Translations under genes and position numbers: made by a program | Shown: positions 26,698 to 35,507 of the stretch, piece after piece | Layout of the letters: each line of letters starts with the position of its first letter | Numbering within the stretch: the stretch's first letter is position 1 | The notes under the pieces: model-generated | The model's database searches: none | What the model saw: the letters and a program-made list of their open reading frames with translations, nothing else | What the model was told of the DNA's origin: nothing | Origin: Methanobacteriaceae archaeon | Lineage (GTDB): Archaea; Methanobacteriota; Methanobacteria; Methanobacteriales; Methanobacteriaceae | DNA: 64,000 nt | Reading direction: 5' to 3' | NCBI GenBank assembly: GCA_027318585.1 | Contig: DAHVOW010000002.1 | Span: 93,075 to 157,074 of the forward strand

Positions 26698-27441
26698 TTA
26701 AGGATTAACAGAGTTAATCCCATCAAGAATAGTTTTAACTCTGTTTTTTACATTAGAAGACTCTTCAACCACCGTACCGGTAACAATGATGTCAGCACCA
26801 TATGAAGCAACCAGTTGAGCATCCTCTCTGGTCCTTATTCCCCCACCTACAATCAAAGTGTGGTTGGTGTACTTTTTAACGGCAGCAATCATCTCGGCAG
26901 GTACATGTTTGTCAACTCCGGAACCAGCTTCCAGGTATAAAAATCGCATACCTAGGAACTCTGCAGCCAATGCGTAAGCTACGGCAATGTCCGGTTTGTT
27001 ACGGGGAATGGCCTTGGCATCTCCCACCCATCCTGCGGTGCCTCCGGGCTCTACGACAATGTAACCCATAGGGATGGTCTGTATACCAGTTTTTTTTACC
27101 AGTGGTGCACCAAGGGCCTGGGCACCAATAATCCAGTAGGGATTGGTGGAGTTTAAAACACTCATAAAGAAAATAGCATGAGCATGCTTGCTCACTCCGG
27201 TGGTGTTACCTGGAAAGAGTATAATGGGAGTGTCCAGGTTCTCTCTGATTATCTGGGCTGTGGCGTCCAGATCTTGGGAGTTGGTTATGGAACCTCCCAG
27301 CATGATACCATGACTTCCTGCTGCCACCGCTTCTTCAGCTATTTTCAAAGCCTCTTGAGGGGTTTGCTCATCAGGATCCAGTAATGTCAGATGTATCTTC
27401 CCATTTTTAAGTAAATCTTGGATATGTTCTTCAACTATCAT
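26698..27441 (-). CDS. Geranylgeranylglyceryl phosphate synthase
   Basis: Joins sn-glycerol-1-phosphate to geranylgeranyl diphosphate, the first ether bond of archaeal lipids. The 247-residue TIM barrel has HLTLLDPDEQ, GIMLGGSITNSQDLD, ILFPGNTTGVSKHAHAIFFMSVLNS, YIVVEPGGTAGWVGDA, FLYLEAGSGVDKHVP and IVGGGIRTREDA, all typical of the PcrB-like GGGPS of euryarchaea. GAAGTGATT lies before ATG 27441; an earlier ATG at 27465 has none. It follows the L40e gene on the same strand, 64 bases away. Confidence 0.95.
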   Translation of the reverse strand: MIVEEHIQDLLKNGKIHLTLLDPDEQTPQEALKIAEEAVAAGSHGIMLGGSITNSQDLDATAQIIRENLDTPIILFPGNTTGVSKHAHAIFFMSVLNSTNPYWIIGAQALGAPLVKKTGIQTIPMGYIVVEPGGTAGWVGDAKAIPRNKPDIAVAYALAAEFLGMRFLYLEAGSGVDKHVPAEMIAAVKKYTNHTLIVGGGIRTREDAQLVASYGADIIVTGTVVEESSNVKNRVKTILDGINSVNP

Positions 27442-27505
27442 GTTAATCACTTCAAGACAATCCATAAAAAAAATAATTTAAGGCCCTGAAGACCGTGGAG
27501 GTATT

Positions 27506-27652
27506 TTAACCCCTTGGTTCTTTAGCCTTGAATCTCAAGCCTTTATATCCGCATTTACGGCAAGTTTTTGCTGTAGGTGGATTTCGAGCGTTACATTTAA
27601 GACATATTTTGATCTTGAATAATCTGTTCTCTGCTTCTTCAAATCTAGCCAT
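27506..27652 (-). CDS. rpl40e: Large ribosomal subunit protein L40e
   Basis: A 48-residue zinc-ribbon ribosomal protein, too short for usual ORF lists: MARFEEAENRLFKIKICLKC..., with C17/C20 and C31/C34 as zinc ligands and a basic C-terminus ending AKEPRG. The ATG lies three bases after the stop of the tsr3 gene, so both are on one transcript. Confidence 0.95.
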   Translation of the reverse strand: MARFEEAENRLFKIKICLKCNARNPPTAKTCRKCGYKGLRFKAKEPRG

Positions 27653-27655
27653 AAT

Positions 27656-28165
27656 TTAGCCTCCTATAAATTCATTCTGAATCTTTACAACTTCCCTACT
27701 TGATTTGGCCCGGGAATAGGCCTCTAAAAGCTCCTGATTGAGCTCTAGAAAATGAGGTCCCCACTTGAATGAAGACATTATCTGGATAGCATTATTTTTC
27801 AGTCCAACTATATAAAAGGTTGCGGCTAATGCCTCAGCTGTGGAGAGTATGCAGGGCTTACCATAGTTGGTGGGATTAGCTGCCACCAGGAAAGGAAGGG
27901 ACCGATGGTTCTTTTTACCACGAAATATGGGGGAAGATTTATCAATTCTCCTCCATGAACAATCTAAACCGACAATACCATGTTTTAACACCATTTCCCT
28001 GTCTTCAGGTGAAACTGCCTTGGTTGCAAAGGGATCTAATACAAGAGCCCCCTTGGGGAGTTGGTTGAGATGAGTGACCATTTTTATGTGGCCTTTTTTA
28101 TCCAGGCGACGTGTGGTGCAGCGTTTAGGGTCGCACTGCTCAGCGTGATAGACAGTTACTTTCAT
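27656..28165 (-). CDS. tsr3: Tsr3-type rRNA aminocarboxypropyltransferase (DUF367)
   Basis: Tsr3 transfers the acp group from S-adenosylmethionine to a modified uridine in small-subunit rRNA near the decoding site. The 169-residue protein has CDPKRCTTRRLDKKGH, GALVLDPFATKAVSPED, GLDCSWRRID, RSLPFLVAANPTNYGKPCILSTAEALAATFYIVG and FKWGPHFLELNQELLEAY, all characteristic. It precedes L40e by three bases: a small ribosome-assembly operon. Confidence 0.93.
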   Translation of the reverse strand: MKVTVYHAEQCDPKRCTTRRLDKKGHIKMVTHLNQLPKGALVLDPFATKAVSPEDREMVLKHGIVGLDCSWRRIDKSSPIFRGKKNHRSLPFLVAANPTNYGKPCILSTAEALAATFYIVGLKNNAIQIMSSFKWGPHFLELNQELLEAYSRAKSSREVVKIQNEFIGG

Positions 28166-28314
28166 GAAATATTACTCAAACATGATTAGAAAAAATTGAG
28201 TATTGATAAACTATAAAAAATTATATGTATTTTTCAGTTATTAAAGTTGTTCAAACTGTCTTATTACTCAGATTTATATTATCCATTAACATTTCATAAT
28301 ATACTGGTGATTTT

Positions 28315-28722
28315 ATGAAATACAGGCCTCAACGTGTACTTTTAGTGGAAGACGACCCCCAACATGCTGAGTCAATAAAGGCCATGCTGGAACGGGTTCA
28401 TGAATTTGATTTTGTGCTTAAACATTGTTACAAACTTCAAGAGGGGCTTAAAAACTTGGAAAGTGATGAATTCGATGTAGTTCTTCTGGACCTGGGTCTT
28501 CCGGATAGTTCTGGTTTTGAAACTTTCATATCTATACATCAACAGGCACCAAGAGTACCCGTTGTCATATTCACATCCCTCTTTGATGAGGAAATCGCCC
28601 TGAAAACCCTGAATTCAGGGGCCCAGGAATACCTTTTTAAAGGTGATTATGATGGTTATGACCTGGTTACTGCCATAAATCATTCTATAGCCCGGATGAA
28701 ATTCATTATCAATGATAAATAG
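28315..28722 (+). CDS. Single-domain response regulator
   Basis: A 135-residue receiver (REC) domain with no output domain. Acidic pocket EDD after VLLV, phosphoacceptor aspartate in VVLLDLGLPDSSGFE, the threonine/serine of VIFTS and the lysine of FKGDY are all present. GGTGAT precedes the ATG. No histidine kinase gene is near, so the partner is unknown. Such orphan REC proteins are numerous in Methanobacterium. Confidence 0.88.
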   Translation: MKYRPQRVLLVEDDPQHAESIKAMLERVHEFDFVLKHCYKLQEGLKNLESDEFDVVLLDLGLPDSSGFETFISIHQQAPRVPVVIFTSLFDEEIALKTLNSGAQEYLFKGDYDGYDLVTAINHSIARMKFIINDK

Positions 28723-28777
28723 GTCAAGATCATTTTGATTCGACAATAACTGTTAAGAATATTAAATTAAACTACTC

Positions 28778-30769
28778 TTACATTTGGGGCCATAAATTAT
28801 TTCTTTCAAAGTCCAGAATCTTACTTATGGCGGAACCAGGATTTTTAATGTCCTGCACATCGTAATAACGGCCTCCAGATGCTATGGCGAGCTCCATATT
28901 CATATCTCGACCGTAACGAGCTGTTTGTTCAAAGTTAATGACTATGGTTAAAATTTCATCTTCCTGAAGTTTTTCAGCAATCTTTAAAGCATCAGGAATA
29001 GGTCCCTGGTCAATCCCTACATTGGGCATACCATCAGTTAATATAACCATAAAAGGTACGAATTCACCCTTTTGATTCTCTTTTCTTAGAATTTCTAAGC
29101 CTTTTTTCATGCCTGAGGCCAGGGGGGTTGTTCCTCCCACCGTAAGCTGGTCAATCTGTTCCTGAAAAGAAGAAGCCCGCTTGGTGGTGGGAACGATGAC
29201 TTCAGCTTCCTTCCCTTTGAATCCAATCACACTGATCTTGTCCTGATGTCGGTTGGTGTCCTGTATAATGCTGTCCAGAATACCCTTTACCCGGTTGGCC
29301 TTGCGGTCGCTCACCATTGAACCACTTATATCCACCACTACGGAGATGGAGGCTCGGGCCCCGTGTTTGCGGATCTTATGACGTATATCATCACTTCTAA
29401 CCTCAATGGAACCTTCAGAGTGAAGAGCAGCAGCTCTAAGAGTAGCATCTATGGCTACATCCCGAGAATCTCTACGGGGAAGACTACTTTTAATATAGCG
29501 GCCTTTTTCCGTCTTTGAATCCACACTTCTACCGTAAAGACGTTTCTTCTTCTTACCCTTCATCTTCAACAATTTTTTTATATCAACCCCCTCTTCTTCT
29601 CCTTCCAGTTTTTCTTCCATTTCTTCGTTACTTTTTAGTTGCATTCCCTTAGCTTTCTTTTCTGATTTGTCCGAAGAAATATTGGCTCCTTGACTCTGCC
29701 CCTGCCCTGTGTTTTGCTCTTTTTCGGTGGATTTTTCTTCTTGTTCCTTTTCTTTTTCTTCCTGCATCTTTGACTGAGCATCCTCCACTTTTCTTCGGAT
29801 CTGTTCCTGATCGCAGGATTGTTTGTGAACCCGTTCACCCAACACTAGAAGGGCAGCTTCTTCCACATGGATATAGTTAACCTGTTCCTGACCCTGGTAA
29901 GCTGCTATGGTTTTAGCCGTCTTCAAAATAGCTATATCTGCTCGGTGTCCATCTACCCCCATATCCAGGGATATCCTGGCAATTAATTCCATAATAATCC
30001 TGGGCACCCTTACTTTATTCAGGATATGACGAGCCTGGATGATGCTGGCCTGGATATGTTCCTGTTGTTCCTGATAGACTTCTCGAAAAACAGTGGGTTC
30101 TTTTTCAAATTCTTCGCGACGGTTCATGATCTCTACCCTATCTTCCAGATCCAGAAGACTTTGAACCGCAATGTGGAGGCCGATACGGTCCGATAGTTGC
30201 AGTCTAAGATCTCCCTCGGCGGGGTTCATAGTCCCTACCAGAATAAAATTGGAAGGATGGGCCATGGAGATGCCTTCCCGCTCCACTATGTTCACGCCGT
30301 ATGCGGCAGCATCCAGGAGCACATCCACCAGGTTATCATCCAGAAGATTGATTTCGTCCACATAAAGAATATTACGGTTTGCTTCAGCCAGTATTCCTGG
30401 CTCAAGCGCCTTTATTCCCTCTCGAAGAGCTTTTTCAAGGTTTATGGAACCGACCACCCGGTCTTCAGTTGCCCCCAGGGGCAGTTCCACCACCCGCATC
30501 TTTTTCTCTTCCACCTCATAATCACCTGATTTGCAGGAATCACATAGGGAATCCCTATCATCCGGGTCGCAGTTAAAAGGACATCCTTTAACCACCCTGA
30601 TAGGCGGGAGAAGGTCGGCTAAGGCACGGACAGCCGTAGTCTTACCAGTTCCCTTATCGCCTTTAATAAGGACACCCCCGATGGATGGATTAATAGCATT
30701 AAGGATAAGGGATTTTTTTACGTTTTCTTGACCAACAATAGCTGAAAATGGAAAAATAAGGTTTTTCAA
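28778..30769 (-). CDS. Fused ChlI/ChlD-type chelatase AAA-VWA protein
   Basis: A 663-residue fusion of a magnesium/cobalt-chelatase AAA+ ATPase (FPFSAIVGQENVKKSLIL, Walker A GDKGTGKTT, Walker B ILYVDEINLL, sensor TMNPAEGDLR) with a C-terminal von Willebrand A domain having the MIDAS motif DISGSMVS and TDGMPN. Between them, about residues 325-420, is a highly charged Glu/Lys linker. A CPFNCDPDDRDSLCDSC segment near residue 65 is found in the anaerobe/archaeal subgroup. The catalytic CobN/ChlH-like subunit is not in the window. TTG 30769 is five bases after GGTGA; GTG 30778 lies within the site. Which metal and tetrapyrrole it serves is unknown. Confidence 0.88.
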   Translation of the reverse strand: MKNLIFPFSAIVGQENVKKSLILNAINPSIGGVLIKGDKGTGKTTAVRALADLLPPIRVVKGCPFNCDPDDRDSLCDSCKSGDYEVEEKKMRVVELPLGATEDRVVGSINLEKALREGIKALEPGILAEANRNILYVDEINLLDDNLVDVLLDAAAYGVNIVEREGISMAHPSNFILVGTMNPAEGDLRLQLSDRIGLHIAVQSLLDLEDRVEIMNRREEFEKEPTVFREVYQEQQEHIQASIIQARHILNKVRVPRIIMELIARISLDMGVDGHRADIAILKTAKTIAAYQGQEQVNYIHVEEAALLVLGERVHKQSCDQEQIRRKVEDAQSKMQEEKEKEQEEKSTEKEQNTGQGQSQGANISSDKSEKKAKGMQLKSNEEMEEKLEGEEEGVDIKKLLKMKGKKKKRLYGRSVDSKTEKGRYIKSSLPRRDSRDVAIDATLRAAALHSEGSIEVRSDDIRHKIRKHGARASISVVVDISGSMVSDRKANRVKGILDSIIQDTNRHQDKISVIGFKGKEAEVIVPTTKRASSFQEQIDQLTVGGTTPLASGMKKGLEILRKENQKGEFVPFMVILTDGMPNVGIDQGPIPDALKIAEKLQEDEILTIVINFEQTARYGRDMNMELAIASGGRYYDVQDIKNPGSAISKILDFERNNLWPQM

Positions 30770-30957
30770 TATTCTCACCGTTTTTTAAAATGTTTTAGTC
30801 ATTTATTATCCGAAAAGTTACACCATTTTTTTTATTGGTTAGATGTATAGGTGCAATCCAATAAATATTGTGGTAACTCCACATCCATCGAATGATCTTA
30901 AAAGAATTATAAAAAATGATAAATAACAGCGAACACATAATGAAGAATGGTGATAAG

Positions 30958-31110
30958 ATGTGTACCGTAGGAGGCCCCATGGCCGATATTAAGATGAAAA
31001 AACTCAAAACTAAAAAATATCGATGTTTAGATTGTAAAAATGAGTTTAAAGGCATGGGACGAAGAATAGTTTGTCCTTCCTGTCAGTCAGATAATGTTGA
31101 GGAAGTCTAA
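30958..31110 (+). CDS. Small zinc-ribbon protein
   Basis: A 50-residue protein with two CxxC pairs (CLDCKNEF and CPSCQSDNVEEV) forming a zinc ribbon. ATG 30958 follows GGTGAT; in-frame ATGs upstream lack ribosome sites. The next gene begins 7 bases after its stop. A nucleic-acid or protein-docking role is possible; not known. Confidence 0.7.
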   Translation: MCTVGGPMADIKMKKLKTKKYRCLDCKNEFKGMGRRIVCPSCQSDNVEEV

Positions 31111-31117
31111 CTGAATC

Positions 31118-31582
31118 ATGTTACTAGAGCTGCCCTTATCCCATGATGAGGTCTTATTTTTACGCGGTAATACTGGAGTGGTTGGGCTGGCTAAATTCGC
31201 CAGAAATGGTAGCATATTCATGGGAACTCCGGACCTGGAAGAGATTGCTATTTTTTTGGGAGAAGAAGATCTGATTGCAGTTTCTGCATTTGATACTGGC
31301 CCCAAGATGGAGAAGGGGATTAAATCCATGATCTATCTTTTAAGGGATATGGGAACACCCCTCCTGGTACTTCCCGATGGCCATCCTACCTCCAATAGGT
31401 TACCACTGGTGGTTAGCTGTGGAGAAATGGTGCGCCTGGATTGTAATATTCAACCCGGCACCCACCCCGAACAAGACATTTTATGCACTTGTAATGATCT
31501 ATCCGGGACTGAAATAACTGCAATCACAGATGGGGTTGAAATTAAAGGGAATCAAATCAATTGGAAAAGAGAAAGATTGTAA
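31118..31582 (+). CDS. Conserved hypothetical protein
   Basis: A 154-residue soluble protein. No domain recognised with confidence. Notable features are LPLSHDEVLFLRGNTGVVGLA, FDTGPKMEKGIKSMIYLLRDMGTPLLVLPDGHPTSNRLPLVVSCG and CNIQPGTHPEQDILC, with three cysteines. The paired histidines and the DTGPK segment look conserved rather than random. It is seven bases downstream of the zinc-ribbon gene, so the two probably act together. Probably restricted to Methanobacteriales. Confidence 0.65.
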   Translation: MLLELPLSHDEVLFLRGNTGVVGLAKFARNGSIFMGTPDLEEIAIFLGEEDLIAVSAFDTGPKMEKGIKSMIYLLRDMGTPLLVLPDGHPTSNRLPLVVSCGEMVRLDCNIQPGTHPEQDILCTCNDLSGTEITAITDGVEIKGNQINWKRERL

Positions 31583-31659
31583 AATTATCTGCTTAGTATG
31601 AGTTTATTTCTATTTATTAATAAGTAGATTAATATAAGAGTAAATTCCAAGAACAAAAC

Positions 31660-32358
31660 ATGTCTTTTGCTGAATTTTATCAGATATTCGGACAGATCGT
31701 CTTCCTGGCCGGTATCTCGATCCTGGTCCTATTATCAATGACCCTAATTCTGGGCCAAAAACTAATTAATGAAGATCGTCTAATGTTCCCTAGATTACTT
31801 ATTTTTACTATTGACGTATTTTATGGGCTTTTCAAGAAGTTTGCTGAAAATGTCGGTGTGGACGATAAGATAGTAGACCAGATCGGAGTAGAGGTCCGCA
31901 ATAAAGTGAATGAAAAGATTTTCCAACGTATAAGACCCCAAGATAAAATTTTAGTACTACCTCACTGTCTCCGGAACGCTGAATGTGAAGCCACCCTTGA
32001 ATCTTCAGGTCTAGTCTGTAAGAATTGTAATCGTTGTGTGATTGGCGTTCTTAAGAATAAAGGAGAAGAGCTGGGGTATCAGGTGTTTATAATTCCCGGT
32101 TCAACTTTCTTAAAAAAGATTGTAGAAAAAAACCGATTTAAAGCCGTTTTAGGAGTAGCATGTTATCAGGATTTGAATCTGGCCATGAACAAACTCTCCA
32201 AATTCCACTGTCAGGGTGTTCCCCTGTTAAGGGACGGTTGCGTTAACACCAAAGTGGATACCAGGGCCGTGTTGGAAAAAATGGGAGTGGAGTTTGGCAA
32301 ATCCAATAAGCTAAATAAAGGCTGCACTACCGAACCATGCACAAAAAAGACTTTATAA
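31660..32358 (+). CDS. DUF116 family protein
   Basis: A 232-residue DUF116 protein: an N-terminal membrane helix (about residues 11-32), then a soluble domain with the diagnostic cysteine block LPHCLRNAECEATLESSGLVCKNCNRCVIG, the later GVACYQDLNLAM and GVPLLRDGCVNTKVD. The cysteines suggest a metal or Fe-S centre. Function unknown; DUF116 is typical of methanogens and strict anaerobes. No Shine-Dalgarno site is visible before the ATG. Confidence 0.85.
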   Translation: MSFAEFYQIFGQIVFLAGISILVLLSMTLILGQKLINEDRLMFPRLLIFTIDVFYGLFKKFAENVGVDDKIVDQIGVEVRNKVNEKIFQRIRPQDKILVLPHCLRNAECEATLESSGLVCKNCNRCVIGVLKNKGEELGYQVFIIPGSTFLKKIVEKNRFKAVLGVACYQDLNLAMNKLSKFHCQGVPLLRDGCVNTKVDTRAVLEKMGVEFGKSNKLNKGCTTEPCTKKTL

Positions 32359-32411
32359 TTTAATATAGGCGCTTATTTTAGTGATCTCTTCCGATAGGAT
32401 GAATCATATAC

Positions 32412-32454
32412 GGGCAAACTCCGTGGGACGTGACCGCCCCCAAATGTTTTTTTT
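32412..32454 (+). terminator. Hairpin and T8 tract after the DUF116 gene
   Basis: GGGC (32412-32415) can pair with GCCC (32436-32439) around a GC-rich segment, followed eight bases later by eight Ts (32447-32454). It lies between convergent genes, 54 bases after the DUF116 stop. Confidence 0.45.
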
Positions 32455-32575
32455 AAGATTTAGTAAGAAGTGGATATTACCTGTTTTAGCTCTTTATAGG
32501 ATGTTTTGAAATAAAACACCATCATATTGGCCAAGAGGATTGTGATTAAGCCATAGTTACTTTGATTACAAGTAT

Positions 32576-33277
32576 TTAAGGTGCCATCACATTCCATAAC
32601 CCATGGAGGATGATGGAGAGGTAAGTTTTTCCGGTTTTTAGACGGGCATAACCCACTAAGAGGCCCAGTACAATACCTATGGCTAATTTAGAAACCATAA
32701 TAGGAACTATATTACCAATACCACGTGGATGTATGAGGAAAACATCCAGATAACCTAAATGCCAGATGCTGAAAAGGAGAGTTACAGTTAACCAGGTTAA
32801 AACATCATAATTATGAATTTTTGAGGTTGATTTTTCTATTTTACCCCAGATATAACCCCTGAATAGCATTTCCTCAAATGCTGGTGTTATTATACCGAAA
32901 ATCACGCCAATAATCAGCATTTCAGGATCCAAGGTAAGAGTGTAAGGAGTCATAGCCATGACTATCAGGAACAAACTCCCGAAGAGGTAGAATATTCTCT
33001 TTTTTAAACTCATATCATGCCAATCAAGTCCTAAATCCTTTAAAGATGGTTTGATCCATAATAGGAGTATTGATCCCACGATAATGAGGCTTATTCCATT
33101 GAATAGCTGGAAAAGAGTCAGATTATTTGCAGATCCAAATGTAAACCATAAACTGTCCATTATTATGGCCCGGGCTATTTGTATTATGATCAGGGCCACG
33201 ATTATCTTCAAAACAAGTTTCAAGAAGAATTTTCTATCAGTATTTCTATCTGTATCATCATGCTTTAAAAAATTCAT
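32576..33277 (-). CDS. CPBP (Abi/CAAX) family intramembrane metalloprotease
   Basis: A 233-residue polytopic membrane protein with the CPBP motifs: EEMLFRGYIWGKI (motif 1, the EExxxR), FSIWHLGYLD (motif 2 histidine) and ILHGLWN (motif 4 region). About six to seven transmembrane helices. Members process CAAX-like or bacteriocin-related proteins; the archaeal substrate is unknown. GAGGAAGA precedes the ATG. It is monocistronic and convergent with the DUF116 gene. Confidence 0.85.
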   Translation of the reverse strand: MNFLKHDDTDRNTDRKFFLKLVLKIIVALIIIQIARAIIMDSLWFTFGSANNLTLFQLFNGISLIIVGSILLLWIKPSLKDLGLDWHDMSLKKRIFYLFGSLFLIVMAMTPYTLTLDPEMLIIGVIFGIITPAFEEMLFRGYIWGKIEKSTSKIHNYDVLTWLTVTLLFSIWHLGYLDVFLIHPRGIGNIVPIMVSKLAIGIVLGLLVGYARLKTGKTYLSIILHGLWNVMAP

Positions 33278-33450
33278 TCTTCCTCGGGTTCTTACGAATC
33301 ACTGGTAGGATACTACAGTATACTAATATTACATAGCTATTACCCAAAAAAAATTTTCTATCCATATTCACTATCCATATTCTCTATACTAAAAAATTGC
33401 TTAAGTATTAATGGGCAGATAAATTATAACAGGGTTTAGGAGGAACTTAT

Positions 33451-33999
33451 ATGAGCAAAGTTATTATGATATGTGCCAGTCCCCGTAAAAAAAGCAATAC
33501 TATGGCAGTTTTAGAAGAATGCGCCGAGGTCCTCGAATCTGAAGGTCTGGAAGTAGAAATAATTTCCCTTAGGAAACTGAAAATTGATTCCTGTCAGGCC
33601 TGTGGAAGGTGTGCCAAGATTAAAAAGTGCAAACTGGATGATGGCCTTAACGAGATCATAGAAAAAGTTCGTACTGCAGATGGATTAATTGTTGGCAGTC
33701 CAGTCTACTTTGGAACTGCCCGCGGAGATTTAATGGCCACTTTGCAGAGGATGGGAATGGTAAGCATGGCCAGTGACCAATACCTCTCCTGGAAGGTAGG
33801 AGGCCCCATCGCCGTGGCCCGTAGAGGGGGGCACACCGCCACCATCCAGGAACTTCTGATGTTCTACTTCATAAATGACATGATCGTTCCCGGTAGCACC
33901 TACTGGAATATGGTCTTTGCCCATGCCCCGGGGGAAGCTCCCAGTGATGAGGAAGGTATTAAAACTGTCCTTCGTTTTGCCGAGAATGTGGGAAGTTGA
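33451..33999 (+). CDS. Flavodoxin-like / iron-sulfur flavoprotein
   Basis: A 182-residue NADPH-dependent FMN-reductase-fold protein. ICASPRKKSNTMAVLEE is the FMN phosphate loop, CQACGRCAKIKKC holds four cysteines in the arrangement used for a 4Fe-4S cluster in iron-sulfur flavoproteins, and GLIVGSPVYFGTARGDL is the FMN-binding segment. Methanogens have many such electron carriers or oxygen-defence proteins. AGGAGG precedes the ATG. It appears to have its own promoter. Confidence 0.87.
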   Translation: MSKVIMICASPRKKSNTMAVLEECAEVLESEGLEVEIISLRKLKIDSCQACGRCAKIKKCKLDDGLNEIIEKVRTADGLIVGSPVYFGTARGDLMATLQRMGMVSMASDQYLSWKVGGPIAVARRGGHTATIQELLMFYFINDMIVPGSTYWNMVFAHAPGEAPSDEEGIKTVLRFAENVGS

Positions 34000-34063
34000 T
34001 AAACAAGATTAACCATTAATTGTAATCATTATCTCAAATAAAACTCAAATTAAGGAGTATTAC

Positions 34064-34804
34064 ATGGGCGAACAGGAGCTTTACAGGAAGTATGCTGGCT
34101 ACTACGACCTCATCTACAACTGGATGGACTACCCTGGTGAAGCTGATTTTATAAAAAGGGCAGTGGCTCATCATCTAAAATCAGGAGGTAACGAACTTCT
34201 GGATGTGGCATGCGGAACAGGGGGCCATGCTCTATTCCTCCAGGACGACTTTCAAATTCTGGGAGTTGATATTAACCCAGAAATGCTGGATTTAGCCCGG
34301 GAAAAGCTCCCTGGAGTAAATTTCATACAGTCCGACATGAAAAAACTAGATCTGGGCCTGAAGTTTGACGTGATAATCTGCCTCTTTTCGGCTATCAATT
34401 ATCATACCAGTCTGGAGGAACTGGAGAAAACCTTCCAGAGATTCTACCAGCACTTACATGTAGGTGGGGTTCTGCTATTCGACCTGGGTTTTTGCCTGGA
34501 AAACTGGGAGGAAGGTCGCATGCTGGTGGACGCAGTGGTAGAAGGTGATCTGCAGTTGGCCCGCATTTCCCAGAGCCGTCTACAGGACGGAGTATTCAAT
34601 GCCAACTTTGTATTTCTAATAAAAGAGGATGGTAAGATGGATTTTGAAGTTGACCAACACCAGATTGGAGTTTTCCCCACCCTGAAGGTCCAGGACATCC
34701 TTTATGATATTGGTTTTGAATGCTATATTTATAATGGATATAACGATGAACCCTGGGACCCTGATTCAGATAAAAGGCCCGTGTTCATAGGTGTAAAAGA
34801 ATAG
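34064..34804 (+). CDS. Class I SAM-dependent methyltransferase
   Basis: A 246-residue methyltransferase with motif I LLDVACGTGGHALFL, the acidic motif II VDINPEM, and DVIICLFSAINYH (motif III/IV). The beginning YAGYYDLIYNWMDYPGEADF is typical of the small-molecule methyltransferases of this group. AAGGAGT precedes the ATG. The NifX-like gene follows after 11 bases. Substrate unknown. Confidence 0.85.
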   Translation: MGEQELYRKYAGYYDLIYNWMDYPGEADFIKRAVAHHLKSGGNELLDVACGTGGHALFLQDDFQILGVDINPEMLDLAREKLPGVNFIQSDMKKLDLGLKFDVIICLFSAINYHTSLEELEKTFQRFYQHLHVGGVLLFDLGFCLENWEEGRMLVDAVVEGDLQLARISQSRLQDGVFNANFVFLIKEDGKMDFEVDQHQIGVFPTLKVQDILYDIGFECYIYNGYNDEPWDPDSDKRPVFIGVKE

Positions 34805-34815
34805 GAGGTAAATCT

Positions 34816-35139
34816 ATGCGAATTGCAATTGCATCCACCGATAAAATAAATGTAGATCATTTTGGAAGGGCCCAGGGGTTCTTTGTATACCGATGGGAAG
34901 GAAATGATCCAGAGCTGGTGGAGTACCGCAATACCCACATCAATCCCGAGGAAAAACACCAGTGGGCAGAGGGATTGAGCAAACTGGGTGACTGTGAAGT
35001 TATCATCGTGGCCCAGGCAGGTATGAAAGCCAAGTACGGTATTAAACAGGCTGGTTTGAAATTGGTGGAGGATGAAGGGACTGTTGAAGAAGTATTGGAA
35101 CATTTCATCAAACATGAAGAGTTTATGGCCAGTATATAG
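34816..35139 (+). CDS. NifX/NifB-C-terminal-like (dinitrogenase FeMo cofactor domain) protein
   Basis: A 107-residue stand-alone domain of the dinitrogenase iron-molybdenum cofactor family, which binds cluster or metal intermediates. MRIAIASTDKINVDHFGRAQGFFVY has the conserved histidine of the family, and CEVIIVAQAGMKAKYGIKQAGLKLV the core helix. AGGAGGT precedes the ATG. Stand-alone members are common in methanogens that do not fix nitrogen; no nif gene is here. Confidence 0.87.
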   Translation: MRIAIASTDKINVDHFGRAQGFFVYRWEGNDPELVEYRNTHINPEEKHQWAEGLSKLGDCEVIIVAQAGMKAKYGIKQAGLKLVEDEGTVEEVLEHFIKHEEFMASI

Positions 35140-35274
35140 AAAAAGATAGAAAAGATTGTTAAATCATCTCTCGTAACAAGTCCCCATTTGGGCCCACCAC
35201 ATATTTTAAATAGTATAATCTACCAACCTTAGGTTAATACCTGGGCGGGTTCTCTATTATTTTTAGGTTAATAA

Positions 35275-35292
35275 AAGGTCTATCTAGACCTT
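35275..35292. promoter_or_regulatory. Palindromic operator candidate
   Basis: AAGGTCTA-TC-TAGACCTT, eight-base arms with a two-base centre, directly followed by TTATATTTTTAA that could be a TATA box. The layout fits a dimeric repressor or activator site. Confidence 0.4.
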
Positions 35293-35390
35293 ATATTTTT
35301 AATTCGATATACTATTAGTACCCTAGGAGAGGTTTTCCTTTTTTGCCTCCCGATTTAACTTTAACCCGGGTAGTCCGGGATTTGGATAGA

Positions 35391-35398
35391 TTTATAAA
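35391..35398 (+). promoter_or_regulatory. TATA box of the rps3ae operon
   Basis: TTTATAAA; transcription would start near 35420, giving a leader of about 85 bases before rps3ae. Confidence 0.5.
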
Positions 35399-35507
35399 AG
35401 ATTAAAATAGAGGTATATTTAGAGGATTATTAGAAGTAGGAAGGATGGAAACTTCCTTAAATGTTCTTTTTATCCACTTATTTAATACCATGTAAAGGTG
35501 ATTTATT

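Larger units (their letters stand above)
35140..35507. other. 368-base region before rps3ae
   Basis: Non-coding. It holds an 18-base palindrome next to a TATA-like run (35275-35298), T-rich segments around 35333-35346, a GC hairpin CCCGG/CCGGG with a five-base loop (35365-35379), and the rps3ae TATA box. A small RNA is possible but I could not identify one. Confidence 0.45.

Noticed and set aside
32405..32445. Cyclic-di-GMP (GEMM-I) riboswitch
   Set aside because: GGGCAAAC and GGGACG resemble its core, but the hairpin between them and the second helix are missing, and it lies after a gene, not before one.
32392..32455. 20-residue minus-strand peptide ORF in the same segment
   Set aside because: Reads smoothly but has no ribosome site and no recognisable homologue; likely chance.
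34816..35139. Nitrogen fixation gene
   Set aside because: The NifX-like domain is common in methanogens without nif; no nifHDK or nifB proper is here.
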